Shown here piece after piece: positions 13,101-28,100 of a stretch of 64,000 bases of DNA. The notes under the pieces are model-generated. The model was not told where the DNA came from. It did not search any database and saw only the letters and a program-made list of their open reading frames with translations. Made by a program: the position numbers and the translations under genes. Position 1 is the first letter of the stretch. Each line of letters opens with the position of its first letter. The DNA comes from Atrina japonica (taxonomy: Eukaryota; Mollusca; Bivalvia; Pterioida; Pinnidae): NCBI GenBank assembly GCA_030159075.1, contig BROG01000527.1:206501-270500 (forward strand), given 5' to 3'.

Positions 13101-16100
13101 CCGGTTTATTTTTATTCCTCCATCATCTATCTGTTTGTTTCAATGTTTTCATTTGTTATTTCAATGTTTTCATTTATCAATGAAATTTAAACCATGACGA
13201 AATTTTTCATAAATTATACCTAATAATAGATATCTATAGGTTCCTTTACAAATAGATTTTTTTATGTCAATGAAATTTAATGTCAGTGAATTTGTTTTAT
13301 TCTAAAAACAACAAAATTTTAACCCCATGAAATTTTCTGATTCTACAGTATATATTTCATTATTTCCATCTTTTTCTGTTACAGGCTATTGTCAAATTAT
13401 TGGGGGATATCGGCTGGCAGTATGTGGTAGTCGTGTACACAGATGATTCGTATGGTAGCGGAGCTTTTGCAGAAATACGTCCACGTTTGGCTGCAGCCGG
13501 AAAATGTCTGACTTTAGCCATATCAACACCAGCAGATGATGGTTCAGCCGCAACATTAGGCTCTGTTCTTGCCAAAACATTAGCCACTGAAACCACAGGA
13601 GTTATTTACCTTGGAAATCAAATGGTTGCCTTAAAACTACTCCAAACAGCAGAAAATTATGCTAATGCAGGACGGTTACAATGGATTTTTACTGATAGTC
13701 TGCCATTGTCAGGAAAATTCAAAAATGTCAAATATCCTAGAGGTGTTATTTCTGTGCTGTCAGGTTCCAGGAAAATAACGGAATTTGAAGATCACTGGGT
13801 ACGAATTGATCCCAACAACCCCTCACCTGAAAACCCGTGGTACAAGGATTGGTATGTAATATCATCTTTTTAGATCATCTGAGCTGAAGTCTCATGTTGA
13901 CCTATTACTATCGTCATTTGTTTGTCACTGTGTTTGGTCAGTCATGCACTAAGTTTGTGAATGAAAAGGAGCTAGAACCAGTAGAGGCCCCAAAAGGGAA
14001 TAAAAAAGGACCAAAACTTGGTCCATCTTTTACTATTTTCATATCGATCCATGATATGAACAAATGATCCGATGGCATTAAAATTTAGTATGAATAATTT
14101 ATAAATCAATGTCTACAAAGTTTGTGAATGAAAATGAAATCTGTTCATAGACAAGCCGTAGGCAGGCATTTCAAATGACAAAGGTTACAGTTTTATACAG
14201 ATAGTTATTAATTCAGAACTAATTGATTTTTGTACACAAAGATATACATGTATGTGGAAGTTTTAAAAATTATCTTAAAAATAATTGTGACAAAATTTCA
14301 ACATGTTCAAGGTCATGGTTCAAAGACCTTGATCATATATATATACCTGTGTAAACAAAAAATATTAATTTTCTATCAATTTTGACAGTTTTACTTCTTC
14401 TTAATGGACCGATTTTAACCTAATTTGACTGGAACTCTCCCTGTTGGAAAACTGCCTCAGTAATACATGTAATTGGGAATGAAAAGAAGCTAAAAACCCA
14501 TATGATAGGGGCTCCAGAAAGGGTTAAAAGTTCATAGGTTTTTAACAATCTTCATGAACCAATGATCAGCTTATTCTCACAGTAATCATGCTTTTCTCAG
14601 TTGACCATTATGACCTGTTGGGCCTCTTGTTTTATCTGTTTTTTTTTTTTCTTTACAAAGTTTAGGGATGACAGATGATCATTTGAAATCGTTTGTGCTC
14701 ATTTGGTATGTTAGGTGTATTCCCACTCATACAACTTTCAGAAAATTTAGTAAAAAAGTAGGTTGTACAAGTGGGAATTGTGTATATGTTTGTAACACCC
14801 CAGTAATTACATGTAGTTGTAACAACAAATTATTTTCATGACTCAGCAAGCTGGCTTGTGAAAATTGTATTTTATTTATAAGATGTAAACATTTAAACAT
14901 ACTTTTATCAAACTATTGCAAGTTAGATAATGAAATATCACAGAAATGCATAAGACAAACCAAACCAATGCAAGCAAGCAAGCACAGCGATTTTAAAAAA
15001 AAGAATGGAAAAATTTGAAAAACATCCAATCACTCAGAATTGGAGTATGTCATACATATTTGTACTGTATTCTTGGAAATTTTTGCTCTTGTTTAAATTG
15101 TCATTTTTTTCCCTTAAATGAGAGGGCGAATTTAAAATGAAGGTGAAAATTTCAAACTGAATACCCAAAGAATGGAGATTCATGTCATGCACGAGACTAT
15201 GGTGATTTAGGGCGAATATAAGACTGAGTGAATGTGTTTTCTGTTGTAATAGGGCAAAAATTGTCAAGGACGAAAATTTCCAGGTATACATTATTACTTT
15301 TGACAAAAAATACTCAGAATTGTATATACCGAATAACTGCTTTTGTTTTAAAAAATGCTGTTGGGGCCTTAAGCATTAATTCAATAAATCATGTCTCAGA
15401 AAAATAAATCATAAGTTTTTATAATGCATGTTAATTTTACAGGTACATGACAGAGAATGCATGTAAACTGTCAACATCCACCAACCCATCTTTTCAATCG
15501 TTTCCACTCTGTCCTACTGTCTCCGGAACAGAAAGACGTAACAGTTTTGTCCAAGACCAGTTTGTAGAGCCTGCTGTTCATGCTGTTTATGGCTATGCTA
15601 ATGCCCTTCGTAGAGCTCATCAAGATAAGTGTGGAGGTATCCCAGGTCTCTGCTCCCAGCTCAGATCCATGACGACAAAAGAATTCTATGATAACTACCT
15701 CAAAAACATCAATTTTATTTATACAAAACGGGAGAGAGTTGAAAGTTTGGCTTCTTACAACTTTGAACCTTATAATACTGCAGCGAAAGTTCAGTTTGAT
15801 GCCAATGGCGATATTGTCGGGCCTTCGTATGATATTTATAACTTCAATGATTATCCTGGTGGAGAGATATTCAAGTTCAGATGGGTGAGTAGAAAGTTTT
15901 GCTGTGTCTGTTTAATAAGATCAGTTTGGTAATACATGTACATGTATGTATAAATCATTTTTACAGACATAATGTACTCGTTCACAAAAGTTAAACAAAT
16001 TTAAATTTTTACTACAGTGGAACTTGTCTTGGAAGACCACCTCTTCTACCACTGAAATGTTGTCTTACAAGACTTTCAAATAGTGTTTATCAAACAGATT

Positions 16101-19100
16101 ATTTAACCAAGTGGTTTTCATAATATGGTCTCATAAAATAAGGTTTTTTCTATGACAGTGGTTTCACAAGAGGTGGTCTCACAAAACATGGTCTTCTATG
16201 ACTGTGGTCACACAAGACAGGCAATCTTTTATGAAGTGGTCTAACAAGACAGGTGGTATTCTATGACTGTGGTCACACAAGACAGGCAATCTTTTATGAA
16301 GTGGTCTAACAAGACAGATGGTATTCTATGACTGTGGTCACACAAGACAGGCAATCTTTTATGAAGTGGTCTAACAAGACAGGTGGTATTCTATGACTGT
16401 GGTCACACAAGATAGGCAATCTTTTATGAAGTGGTCTAACAAGACAGGTGGTATTCTATGACTATGGTCACACAAGACAGGCAATCTTTTATGAAGTGGT
16501 CTAACAAGACAGGTGGTATTCTATGACTCTGGTCACACAAGACAGGCAATCTTTTATGAAGTGGTCTAACAAGACAGGTGGTATTCTATGACTGTGGTCA
16601 CACAAGACAGGCAATCTTTTATGAAGTGGTCTAACAAGACAGATGGTATTCTATGACTGTGGTCACACAAGACAGGCAATCTTTTATGAAGTGGTCTAAC
16701 AAGACAGGTGGTATTCTATGACTGTAGTCACACAAGGCAGGCGATCTTCTTTAATGTGGTCTAACAAGACAAGATGGTCTTCTTTGACAGTCCAAGTCCA
16801 GATAATGTTTGGAAGATCCTGGGTTCGATTCCTGATCTGGCCCCACATTTCCCCCTGCATGCTGCAATATGAATATTGATAGGAAATCATGGATAATGTC
16901 AGTTTGATAAATTTGAATTTAGTATACACAAAAACGAATCATATAAAATGTTATAAAATTGTTCTTTTTTTTTGACAGCTTGGAACATACTCAGATAAGA
17001 CAAAGAGATTGGAAATTTTGACCAATCGTTTGACGATGTATGATTTCACCCGAGACAATGCATTACCACATTTGCCTACTTCTGTTTGTCCTAGTTCAGG
17101 ATGCCGACCATGTCTCGGAGGTCTGTCTGACTCCATGTATATGTATAAGCCAGGTGACATTGTAATTAATGGAGTCTTCTCACTTCACCGACCTGGCATG
17201 ACACCTCTTACTTGTGGAGCATTTGATACTGGAGTAAGGTCTGGCATTCAGTACATGGAATCCATGTTTTTTGCTCTGACGCAAGTCAATACAAACATAC
17301 GTCTTACCAAGCAAATCTTACCTGGCGTAACTCTTGGTGGACTGGCGTTTGATGACTGCATGAACAAGGAACTGGGAGAACATCTTATTACAGAAGTTCA
17401 AAGGCACAGCAGAATCATAAGTGATGAATCTGGCTCTATTTTAGATCCATCTACTGTTGAAGCCTACATGGGAGCCCATACATCTGGACTAACCATACCA
17501 ATCGCAGGCTTAATGGACAGAGTTATGAGGCCACTCCTAGGGTATGCAGCAAAATTATCGGACTTTGAAGACTACAAATATTACCGTTATATGTTGGAAA
17601 ATTTCCGTGTCTCGTATAGGGCACTTGCTCTGATGTTGAAGAGATTAGGCTGGAATTATGTACAGGTAGTCACCACCAATGCCGACTTCTATAACAGTGC
17701 ATTTAATATTTTCAAGACAGTAGCAGCTGAAGAGGGAGTGTGTGTTGTGGCATCATTTCGATTTAACGCCGACGGTGATATGGACACCATATTAGAAAAG
17801 TTAAGAGGCCATGCCACCGTCAAACCAGTAGTCATCATTTCTGTACCAAATGACTTGAAAAATTTCCTGATGAGAGTACAGGAAGTTAATGCCATCGGCC
17901 AATTTACCTATGTGGTACCTGATTCTCGTTTATTGAAAGCCCAAAATGCATTTGCAGGTATAGAAAACGCAACAGAGGGCTTGCTAACCATGGATTGGGT
18001 TACACCTAATATGGATGCATTCCAAAATTATTTACAGAATCTAAGACCAGATACATACACCACCAACCCATGGTTTAATGAATGGTACGAAGTTGTTTAC
18101 AATTGTTCCTTAGATTCAAAAAACATGCGGATGTATGCAAAAGTGTGCTCGGATCTGCAAATTAATCCAATCACAAATAACATTGTAGTATCTCCCTTAG
18201 TGTTTCCAGTTGTGTACGGTGTTTATGCCATCGCATATGGATTACACGAAACCCTTGCTCATTATTGCGGGGCTAACTATAACGGAGTTTGTGGTAACTT
18301 CATGAATGCCGCTGATAAGGGCGATGTTCTCCTTCAGAAGATTGATGAAGTCTCTTTTAATCTGGATAATCAGTTCACCTTTAGCTTCAAGGATGGCGTA
18401 GCTACTTTCCCAGCTGCCTTTTATAACTACCGATCCAGGAATTTCTTCAAGGTAAAGTAATTACTTTTTAAAAATGTAAATATGACGAAACAAAATGGGC
18501 CTAGATGTATAAAAATGTTTTTTTTTTTAAATTAATTATTTGTTGTTGTTGCATTTTTGTTAAAACTTGAGACTTTTGCAAGAACTGAAATATAATCATT
18601 GAAAAACTCTTATGAAGAAAGTTACAGTCATTTAAATACCAGCTCCTTTTGGACACAGTTTCAAAAGAACAGTAATATAGAAATTGAGAATTCTATAAGA
18701 ATTCCCCCAAACTAATTAAAGCATTTAATTATGAAGAAAGTTCCATTCAATTCAATACGAGTCATAAACAGGGTTCAAAATTAGCAGTAGTCTGGCAACC
18801 AGAGACTAGTAACTTTAGCAACGGACTAGCCAGGTTGTGTTTTAGCTAGCTCGGGTGACTATTAGAAAATCTGTATAAACATTACATTATAAACACGAAC
18901 AATTACAACTGAATGTGTTTAAATAAATCAACATTGAACACAAGATTTACCAAATCAGCCCCCCTTTTTTCTCAACTCTAGCAAAGATAATTAGTTGATT
19001 TAATAACACAGTAAAACCTGCTATAGCAGCCACCCCTATATAAGGATTACCTGTCTATAAAGGCCAGTTTTGAAAAGTACCGTGACTGCATACTTCAACT

Positions 19101-22100
19101 CAATTTAACCTGTGTATAAGGGTCACCTGCTCATAAAGGATAATATTTTCTGGTCCCTTGGGTGGCCCTATATACAGGTTTTACTGTAGTTGATTTAACT
19201 TATAAGTATATAAAAACACATAAATAGGTAACTTATTAAAACTATCAATTGTGATTATTCAGTATTTCTAAAACTGATTCAGTAAAAATGTGCCAATTTG
19301 GTTTATACTTCGTACTACTTTTGGGCTATTGTATTTGTCATAGGACTAGTAAAAATTGTTTCTAACTAGTCCAACTGACTAGTGAGACAGAAATGCTAAA
19401 TTTTATCTCTAGATAAAAGTTCAGCTCCTTTGAGCATGCAGTTTTTTAAAAAAAAAGTAACTTAAAGATTGAGTATTCCATAAGAATTCTTAATGTTATA
19501 TGGACATTTTGTTTTTACAAAAACAAAAAAGTGTGCCTCCTAAAGCACATCACACTTGTGACCGTTCAGGAGCAGAGAACTTTTTTTAGCATACTAATAA
19601 AACCATTTTATAATGCCCATTTACCAGTCACATTCATAAATGTTTTTGATGTAACTCATTCACCCTAAAGACACATTTGGACTGGTCTAAGTCATTGATT
19701 TACAGAAGAGTCCATTGTTTTTCAGGGGCTGATGGGTTTAAAAGTTATCATTAAATATTTCTATTAACTACGTGTACATGCATATGTCTAGAGATATCTT
19801 TCACTGCATTGTTTTGGAAAAATGAAAATCTATTTCATCTAAGAACTCTTAATAGACTCATGTGTGGTAAAATGCCAAAATAAAAGCATGTTACATGTGT
19901 ATGTAAATGCAGTTATTTTCATTCCCCCAAGTTATTAGCATAAATTCATGCAAAAATAAAAATTTTCACCTGACTTCTGGACAATGTGAAAAAACATCTT
20001 TAAAGGGTGTCCAATGCCACCTACATCAAGACATTATCCTTGACTAAGAAAATTTGCAAGTTTATTTGTGGAAGGCCAGTGATCTTTTCTTTGGTACATT
20101 GTAACCAGGTTAGAAACTGACCGATTTCCTTCTGAAAAACCCAACTGGGTCAATTTTCCTTAAAACAAAAGCCACTAGGCCAGTTTTCTTCTAAACAAAA
20201 GCAACATGGGTGATTTTCTTCTAAACAAAAGCCATTTGGCTGATATTCTTCTACACAAAAGTTACAAGGTCAATTTTCTTAATAAAAGTCACTGGGCCTA
20301 TTTTCCCCAAATTTGGTTGATGGGGTATCAAGAGTAAGGATATAAAGATGTATGAAATTCATAGGCCAGAGGTCGCAGGTTTTGGGTCAGGTCACATGTT
20401 GTAGATACGACAGAAGTCTGGAAACTTTTAAGGCTCTTTTGACCTCATTTGTTTCTTCATATGTAAATTTTTTTATATCTAATTTCAGGTTGGAGACTAC
20501 AATTTCCAAACCAACCAGTTTTCTTTAAATGTGAACAGTATAACCGTGTCCGGAGGTCTCAAATATTCGGACATTACACCACACTGCCCTGAAGTGTGTA
20601 CAGAATGTTTGTATGCTTTTAGAAATCTTCAATACATGTACATTCCAGGAGACCTCATAATTCCTGCAATTTTTGACATCCATTATCCCGGGAGCCTTCC
20701 ATACCTCTGTGGGTCTATCAATTACAAAAATGGTTTCCAAGCTTCAGAAGCGTTCAAATTTGCTTTGGATAGAATAAACAGTGGACAGTCCAGTGTAAAA
20801 TTGAATGTAAAACTCGGTGGTTTGGGATTCGATGGTTGTATGGATGCAAAGCGCGGCCTGACAATAGTCTCTGGACTTTACTCTGGTTTACTTCCGCAAG
20901 ATGAAGATTTCAATTTGCCGCTGGAAAATCTGCTTGGATGGTTGACCTATGATAATGATTTAACTATAGAACTTGCCGCAACTAATTCTTTAACCGTAGT
21001 GACAGCGGGAGCAACAAGTCCAGAACTTGACAATAAGTTGAAATATCAACAGTTTTTCAGAACGATTCCTTCAGACGACATGAGAGCCAAAGCTATGGCT
21101 ATAACTGCCAAAAGATTAGGGTTTAAATACATTATCACACTAAATGCTCCAGAACGTGGAAGTCGAGACGCTGTTGCCAAGTTTCACCAGTATACACAAG
21201 AAGAGGGAATCTGTATCGGAGCATCATATGAATTTGTTACTGACGGCTCTATGGATCAGTTGATTAAATATATTGATTCTTCATCGAGTCGTATTGTAGC
21301 CGTATTTTCTGAACCGGATCGGTATATAGAAGATCTTTTGATGGCAAAAAGCAAAGAAAACAATGCGGCCAATATTGTTTTTATGTCTAACAGAGTATGG
21401 ACATCTCCGATGATTAGTCAGATTGCAATGAGACATGCTGTAAAATCTTTAATGTTTGGAAGACTTCCCACTCCGATTTCCAATTTTCAAACCTACATGT
21501 CAACATTGTTCCCCAACAGCTACATGGATAATCCGTGGTTTAATGAATTTTATCAAAGTTATTTCTCTTGTGACCTTGGCGATGGATGGAGGTATGGATA
21601 TCAGTGTACCAACCCAAGTACAATACCAGTCACACAAGGTAATAATTGTAATACAATGAAGGTGCATATGTCACATGATATGCCAGTGTATCTAGTGTGC
21701 TGCAGAATGTATGGTACATACACCACATGATATGCCAGTGTGTCTAGTGTTACAGAATGTATGGTACATATGTCACATGATGTGCCAGTATATCTAGTGT
21801 GTTACAGAATGTATGGTACATATGTCACATGATATGCCAGTGTTACAGTTACAGAATGTATGGTATATATGTCACATGATATGCCAGTGTATCTGGTGTG
21901 TTACAGAATGTATGGTACATATGTCACATGATATGCCAGTGTATCTAGTGTGTTACAGAATGTATGGTAGATATATCACATGATATGCCAGTGTATCTGG
22001 TGTGTTACAGAATGTATGGTACATATGTCACATGATATGCCAGTGTATCTAGTGTATTACAGAATGTATGGTACATATGTCACATGATATGCCAGTGTAT

Positions 22101-25100
22101 CTAGTGTGTTACAGAATGTATGGTAGATATATCACATGATATGCCAGTGTATTTGGTGTGTTACAGAATGTATGGTACATATGTCACATGACATGCCAGT
22201 GTATATAGTGTTACAGAATGTATGGTACATATGTCAGATATGCTAGTGTATATAGTGTTACAGAATGTATGGCACATATGTCAGATATGCTAGTGTATAT
22301 AGTGTTACAGAATGTATGGTACATATGTCACATGATATGCCAGTGTATCTAGTGTGTTACGGAATGTATGGTATACATGAATATGTCACATGATATGCCA
22401 GTGTCTCTAGTGTGTTACAGAATGTATGGTACATATGTCACATGATATGCCAGTGTATATAGTGTTACAGAATGTATGGTACATATGTCACATGATATGC
22501 CAGTGTATATAGTGTTACAGAATGTATGGTACATATGTCACATGATATGCCAGTGTATATAGTGTGTTACAGAATGTATGGTACATATGTCACATGATAT
22601 GCCAGTGTATATAGTGTTACAGAATGTATGGTACATATGTCACATGACATGCCAGTATATCTATTGTGTTACAGAATGTACATGTATAGTACATATGTCA
22701 CAGGATATGCCAGTTTGTCTATTGATAAAATAAGATAAGATTTGTCAATTCAATTTTAATTTGTCCCTGAGATCAAAGGTCCGGGGACATTTCATTTTTT
22801 AACTCTTCATTCCCAATGGTCACATTTAGATTCACCTAAATCAATAAATAGAATGGTGTACTGTAAAAACCCATGGGTGATCAAGTTAATATTGAATTTA
22901 AAATCACTTTAAATTTCGGATTATAAATTATACACCCCTGAATTCTGACAGTGGGCTTTACCATTATTTAAAATAGATGAGTCCAAATGTGTCTACAGGG
23001 GGTCAATGAGTAGATTATTGTTTTCCTTAAATTGTAACCAAAATTGGTAAATGTTTGCCCCTGATTATTTTCACCCTTTTATGTAAAAAAAAATTAATTT
23101 CTTTTTAAATTCACCCTAAATCACCATCAATTTATGAATGGCTTGTTTATGCATGCTTCAGTTATTTAGCTTGTAGAGCTTTTACTTAAAATTCGCCCTG
23201 TCATCTAAGGAGTAAAATGACAAAACTTAAACAGCAGCGAAATTTTCAAGGTATACAGTATTGCTTTTTATCACAGGGACCTCATATGAGCTTGAATATG
23301 CTACCAATATTTGGGAATATTTGCCGGAGTTATTGGACTTTGATATCTCTGTGAATTACATAGCTCTTAGGGGCGTGTGTTTCCCAAACACATTCTATGA
23401 ATGTATTAAGAATAATAATGTTTTACTGTATTTCTAAGCTTTTCTACGTTATTTCAGGAGGTACTTTCAAGGAAGATATCACCGTATTACCCACAATTCA
23501 TGCAGTGACGGCGATGGCAAAAGCAATTAGCTTAACGTTGATTGATAAATGTGGCCCGAATTACAATACTGTATGTTCTAGGTAAGAAAATACTATCTAA
23601 CCTTATACTTGTTATAGCAGATAGAATATCTCAGTTGGTAGAGTACCATATCTACCACAGGAAGGTTCCTGGTTCGTTCCCCGATCATGCCAGATTTTCA
23701 GAGGTGAGTTTTTATCTCCTGTCTGCACAGCTCCATGTCTAGATAAATGGTAAATGGTTCTAATTTGTGCAGTTTGGTACCTTCATAAGATTGTACAAGT
23801 GTAGTGGCACTTTTTAAAACTGCCATTAGAACTACAGATCACTTGAGAAGGACTCCACGACACACTCTAAACATCTCTCCCTGGATGAGTGTTAAGGAGC
23901 TTTAATTAGTGTCTCCGGTCACCAAATCATGCAGAAGAAAGCCAGCTCTTAACCATTAGAATGAGTAAGCAGTACTCTCTTAGGCTATAATCTAGGTTCT
24001 AGAATATATGTAGTACTCTCTTTCTAGGTTCTAGAATATATGTGACTTCATAATGTTATTTACAAGAAAACAACATTCTTAAAAACTAGACATTTATATC
24101 AATCAGAATATAATCAACAGATGGACAACTCTCTGTAATTGCAATATTTGTGCAGGCAAAATGAATTACATTGTACTCCAAAATCAATACAACGGAGTTC
24201 TCACTGACCTTGAAAAGCGCTTGAACATAGAGTATTGGTAAGTCCTTGAAAAGTGCTTAAAAACAAAAGTACCCTTAAAAAGTACTTGAATTAAATGCAA
24301 AATGCTTGATTTGTTCCATCGGAGTGTTTGATTTCTACTTCTTGCATGTTCATTCACCACTAATGAAAGACTTTTGAATATAGAAAAATTAGCTCGATCA
24401 TGTAAATGCTTCACTGCTTCACCTAGTATATGATACAATTTGAGTAAAGCATTTTTGTGATGCTGTACTGCTGGATCTCTTTAGTATGTATTGGAACTCT
24501 CAAAAGAAAAATTATTTATTAAATGATTGGTTTTCTGAATGTGGTCAAAGAAGACAGATGGCCTTTTACAACAGGTGGTCTCACAAGACAGGTACCATTG
24601 TACTCCAACAAAGACCTACTCAATTCAATATTTCTAGAATAATTTGGATTTCTATAAACTCAATCATCCCTAAGATGCATTTGGACTTGTCTAAGTCATT
24701 GATTTACAGAAGAGTCTATTGCATTTCAGGGTTGGATGAGTTAATCATAACACTATATAAATTATCCAAACTTGTAAACTCAGCATAAATTTGACCATGC
24801 CTCAAATATTTGTTTGTTACAATTTTAGGTTTAAAACAGACTTGGACACAGTTGGAATGGTAATTAATTACATGGACACCATGAATTTCACGGATATTTT
24901 GGGTGAAACTTTCCGTTTTATTCAAAGAGAAGCAAACTATGATTTGAATGTCTATCAACTTGATGCCTTTACTGCCAGTATAAATGTAAGTATCTATATA
25001 TTACAAGTGAACGTATTTAAATAAAAAGAACCCTGTCACTTCACTGGCATAGCAAAAGTCAAAAGTTGTCGCAATTCACAAATTAATTAAGACCTTGTTT

Positions 25101-28100
25101 GATTTGCCCCAACCAGTTATTTAAGGATCAGTGGCTCTGTCGGTAGGCATTTTTGTGCCCCTGTAATTGATAATATTGGGTCGTAGTTTTTTATCTGTTT
25201 GTCCGCAAAACTTTAACCTTGGCCTAGTGACATTGACCTTGGCACTTGACCAACTTTTAAAATAATTAACCTTGTCCATAACTTCTGAATCGTACGTGAT
25301 AGGGCTTTCATATTTCACATGTGTATTCCTTGTGACAAGACCTTTCATTTGAGACCAAAATGTTTTACCCAGTGACCTTGATGTTCAACAATTACAAACT
25401 TAACCACAATATGAACCATTAGATCAATGTAATTATGCAGGTATATTATTCCTTCTCCTTTATTTCTAAATAAATTGACCCCATTCAAATGTTTTTGTAT
25501 TAGAAAAATTGCAAAACTTACCCCCCAGTGAAAATGTGTTCAATTGCAGTATGTGTGAATGTTATCACAGAGCCAAGTATAAAAAATTATTGTTTTCCTG
25601 GAAATTTTCACTGTTGTTTAATTTTTATTATTGTTGTCCTGAGATGGGGCAATTTTAAATGAGGGTAAAATTTCAAGCTAAATTTTTTAGACTTGGTGAT
25701 TTAGGGCAAATTCAAGACAGGGTGAATATGTTTTCTGTTGTAAATTGGCAAAAAAAGAAAGGGATGAAAATTTCCAGGTAGGAGTTTGAAACCCTTTAGC
25801 TCATCTACCCCTCAGAAACAATGGACTCTACTTAAAATCAATTACACAGGTCAATCCAAATGTGTCTTTGAGGGTAAATGGGTTAAGGATGTATATAACA
25901 CTCAAGAGTATAATGTATATATTGTGTTTGCAGGAAGGAACATTTTCTGACAACAAAGTCATTCTTAGAGATGAAGCCAATTTGATCGAAAGCTACAAAG
26001 GAATTCCCTCCACATGCATTGGAGATTGTGCTGTATGTTATATTAAAGGAGACGGTGAGGTAGAATTCATGTACTACCCAGCAGATATCATGATTGTTGG
26101 TAAGAATAAATCCTTACATATAGGCTAAAGACAGATATTTTGTACTTTTATCCATAGACCATCAGAAGTTCTGTAGACAGGGAAGTCATATGACTAATAG
26201 GCCCCTTTTGATCTTGTGTCAACCATGAAGTCACTTATGGATTTTCAGGTTAATATCTCCTTGTCAACCAGCTAGAAAAGATTCTCGATCATATGTAAAA
26301 TGGGGGAGGGGCGCTTATAGGGAGATGGACGCTTAATTAATTGAATACGGTAATTGGAGTTCAACTCACCAAAGTTCTACTGTATGTAACTATAATGCCT
26401 AGGATCAAACATTTTACTGTATGGGCGTGGCATCTGTGTCAGAGTGGTTACAATATTGAACTTAAAACCATAAAGTCTTAATACTCCGATTAGCACAGTA
26501 TTGGGCCCCACTGGAACCTAAGCTGATTTTGTAAGGAAATTTGCCAATTTACTTACAAAAGGCCGGTGACCTCTTCTTGGGTACATTGTAACCAGGTTCT
26601 CTCCTCAACCATTAAAAACTGGCCACCACCATATAACTGAAGAATTGTTTGAGTGTGGTGTTAAAGTGATATAAGCTGTCACAATGATGATTTTTTTTTC
26701 CCCATGACATGTAGATGGGAATATGATAAAATGTGTGTTCAAACATGTGAAACGTTGTAAAAGGTCTTCTTTCCGAAGTTATTTGTTTTATTAGAATTTA
26801 AGTTTTCCTGTGCCTTAAAAAATCTGGCTGAATTTTCATGTGCAATGACCTTTCAGATAAACCATATCAAATGTGCTTCGTAATTCGATCAGGGGGATTT
26901 CGGTCCTTTACACGCTTGGTATATCGGCAGTCTTGGCCCTTGAAACAATCGACGTATGTTAAAATACAGGATGTGAATGTTTTATGTAAAATATGTGCTT
27001 TTCGACACTATTTTAAATACCTGAAGAAAATCAGATGAATATATGAATAAAAATATCAGGTCACTAAAAAAAAATTTTCCAATCTTTAATGTTACCCAGA
27101 AATGAATGCTGACATTGCAAAAATCTGAACAATATAACTGTGTAAACTAAATGTATGCATACCTCATGTTACAATCGTGCCGCCATGTCCGCTGGAGTTG
27201 GGCAGTTCATATGTGTCAAGAATGATAAAGCCGAGAATGTGACGATTTAAAAATGGGTCGAGATCACCCAACATACCCGACATGTGGACAATTTCAGAAA
27301 CAAATGTTTTGAAACGACAGAAAAGACCAACTTTGCCTGATTTAGGTATGAAATGATGATGTGCCAAAATAAAAGCAAAGGGTAATAGGAATAGAATATA
27401 GGCCTAATAGCCTAATAGCTAATTGGACTCTCAGTAATCTTATAAAAATTACCGAAAGCTAATTTGCAATGCTCAGATGGTAATGGCGGACAAAAAAACT
27501 GTTGCAATTTTATGCATGCATTTGTTATTCTAACCATGAGATGGTCTCTTTGGGATATATATATGAGATAAAATATTACATAAAATGGGCATGTAAAATT
27601 TTTCACATACGACAGCTCGTATTGCTTTAAATACTATTCAAACAAACAAACAAACTGTACGGGTTTTATATAGCTTAGGACAAGTTAAGTATATAAGAAC
27701 TCAAAAAGCATTCCATGATGTAATTTTTAAAAAGTTTTCAATAAAAGAAAAGGTTTTTTCCCAGTAATAAAGACATTCTGTGATAAGAAAAATAAACTGT
27801 GAAATAATACTTGGAAATTTTCACTCCTGTTTAATTTTCACTCCTGTGTAAATTTTGCTATATTTATCCTAATATAAGAGAGCAAATTGAGAATGAAAGT
27901 GAAACTCTCAAGCTAAATAATAAAAGCTTAGACATAAATGTCATGCATGAAATTGGTGATTTAGGGCCAAAATAAGATGGGGCGAATTTGTAAAAGGGCA
28001 AAAATTTCCAGGAATACAGTAGATAGAAATTTTTTTGAAATTCTGCCAAAAAGAATTTAAATTTTGTTTTGTTTTGTTTATCTACAGGATTGTTTGATGT

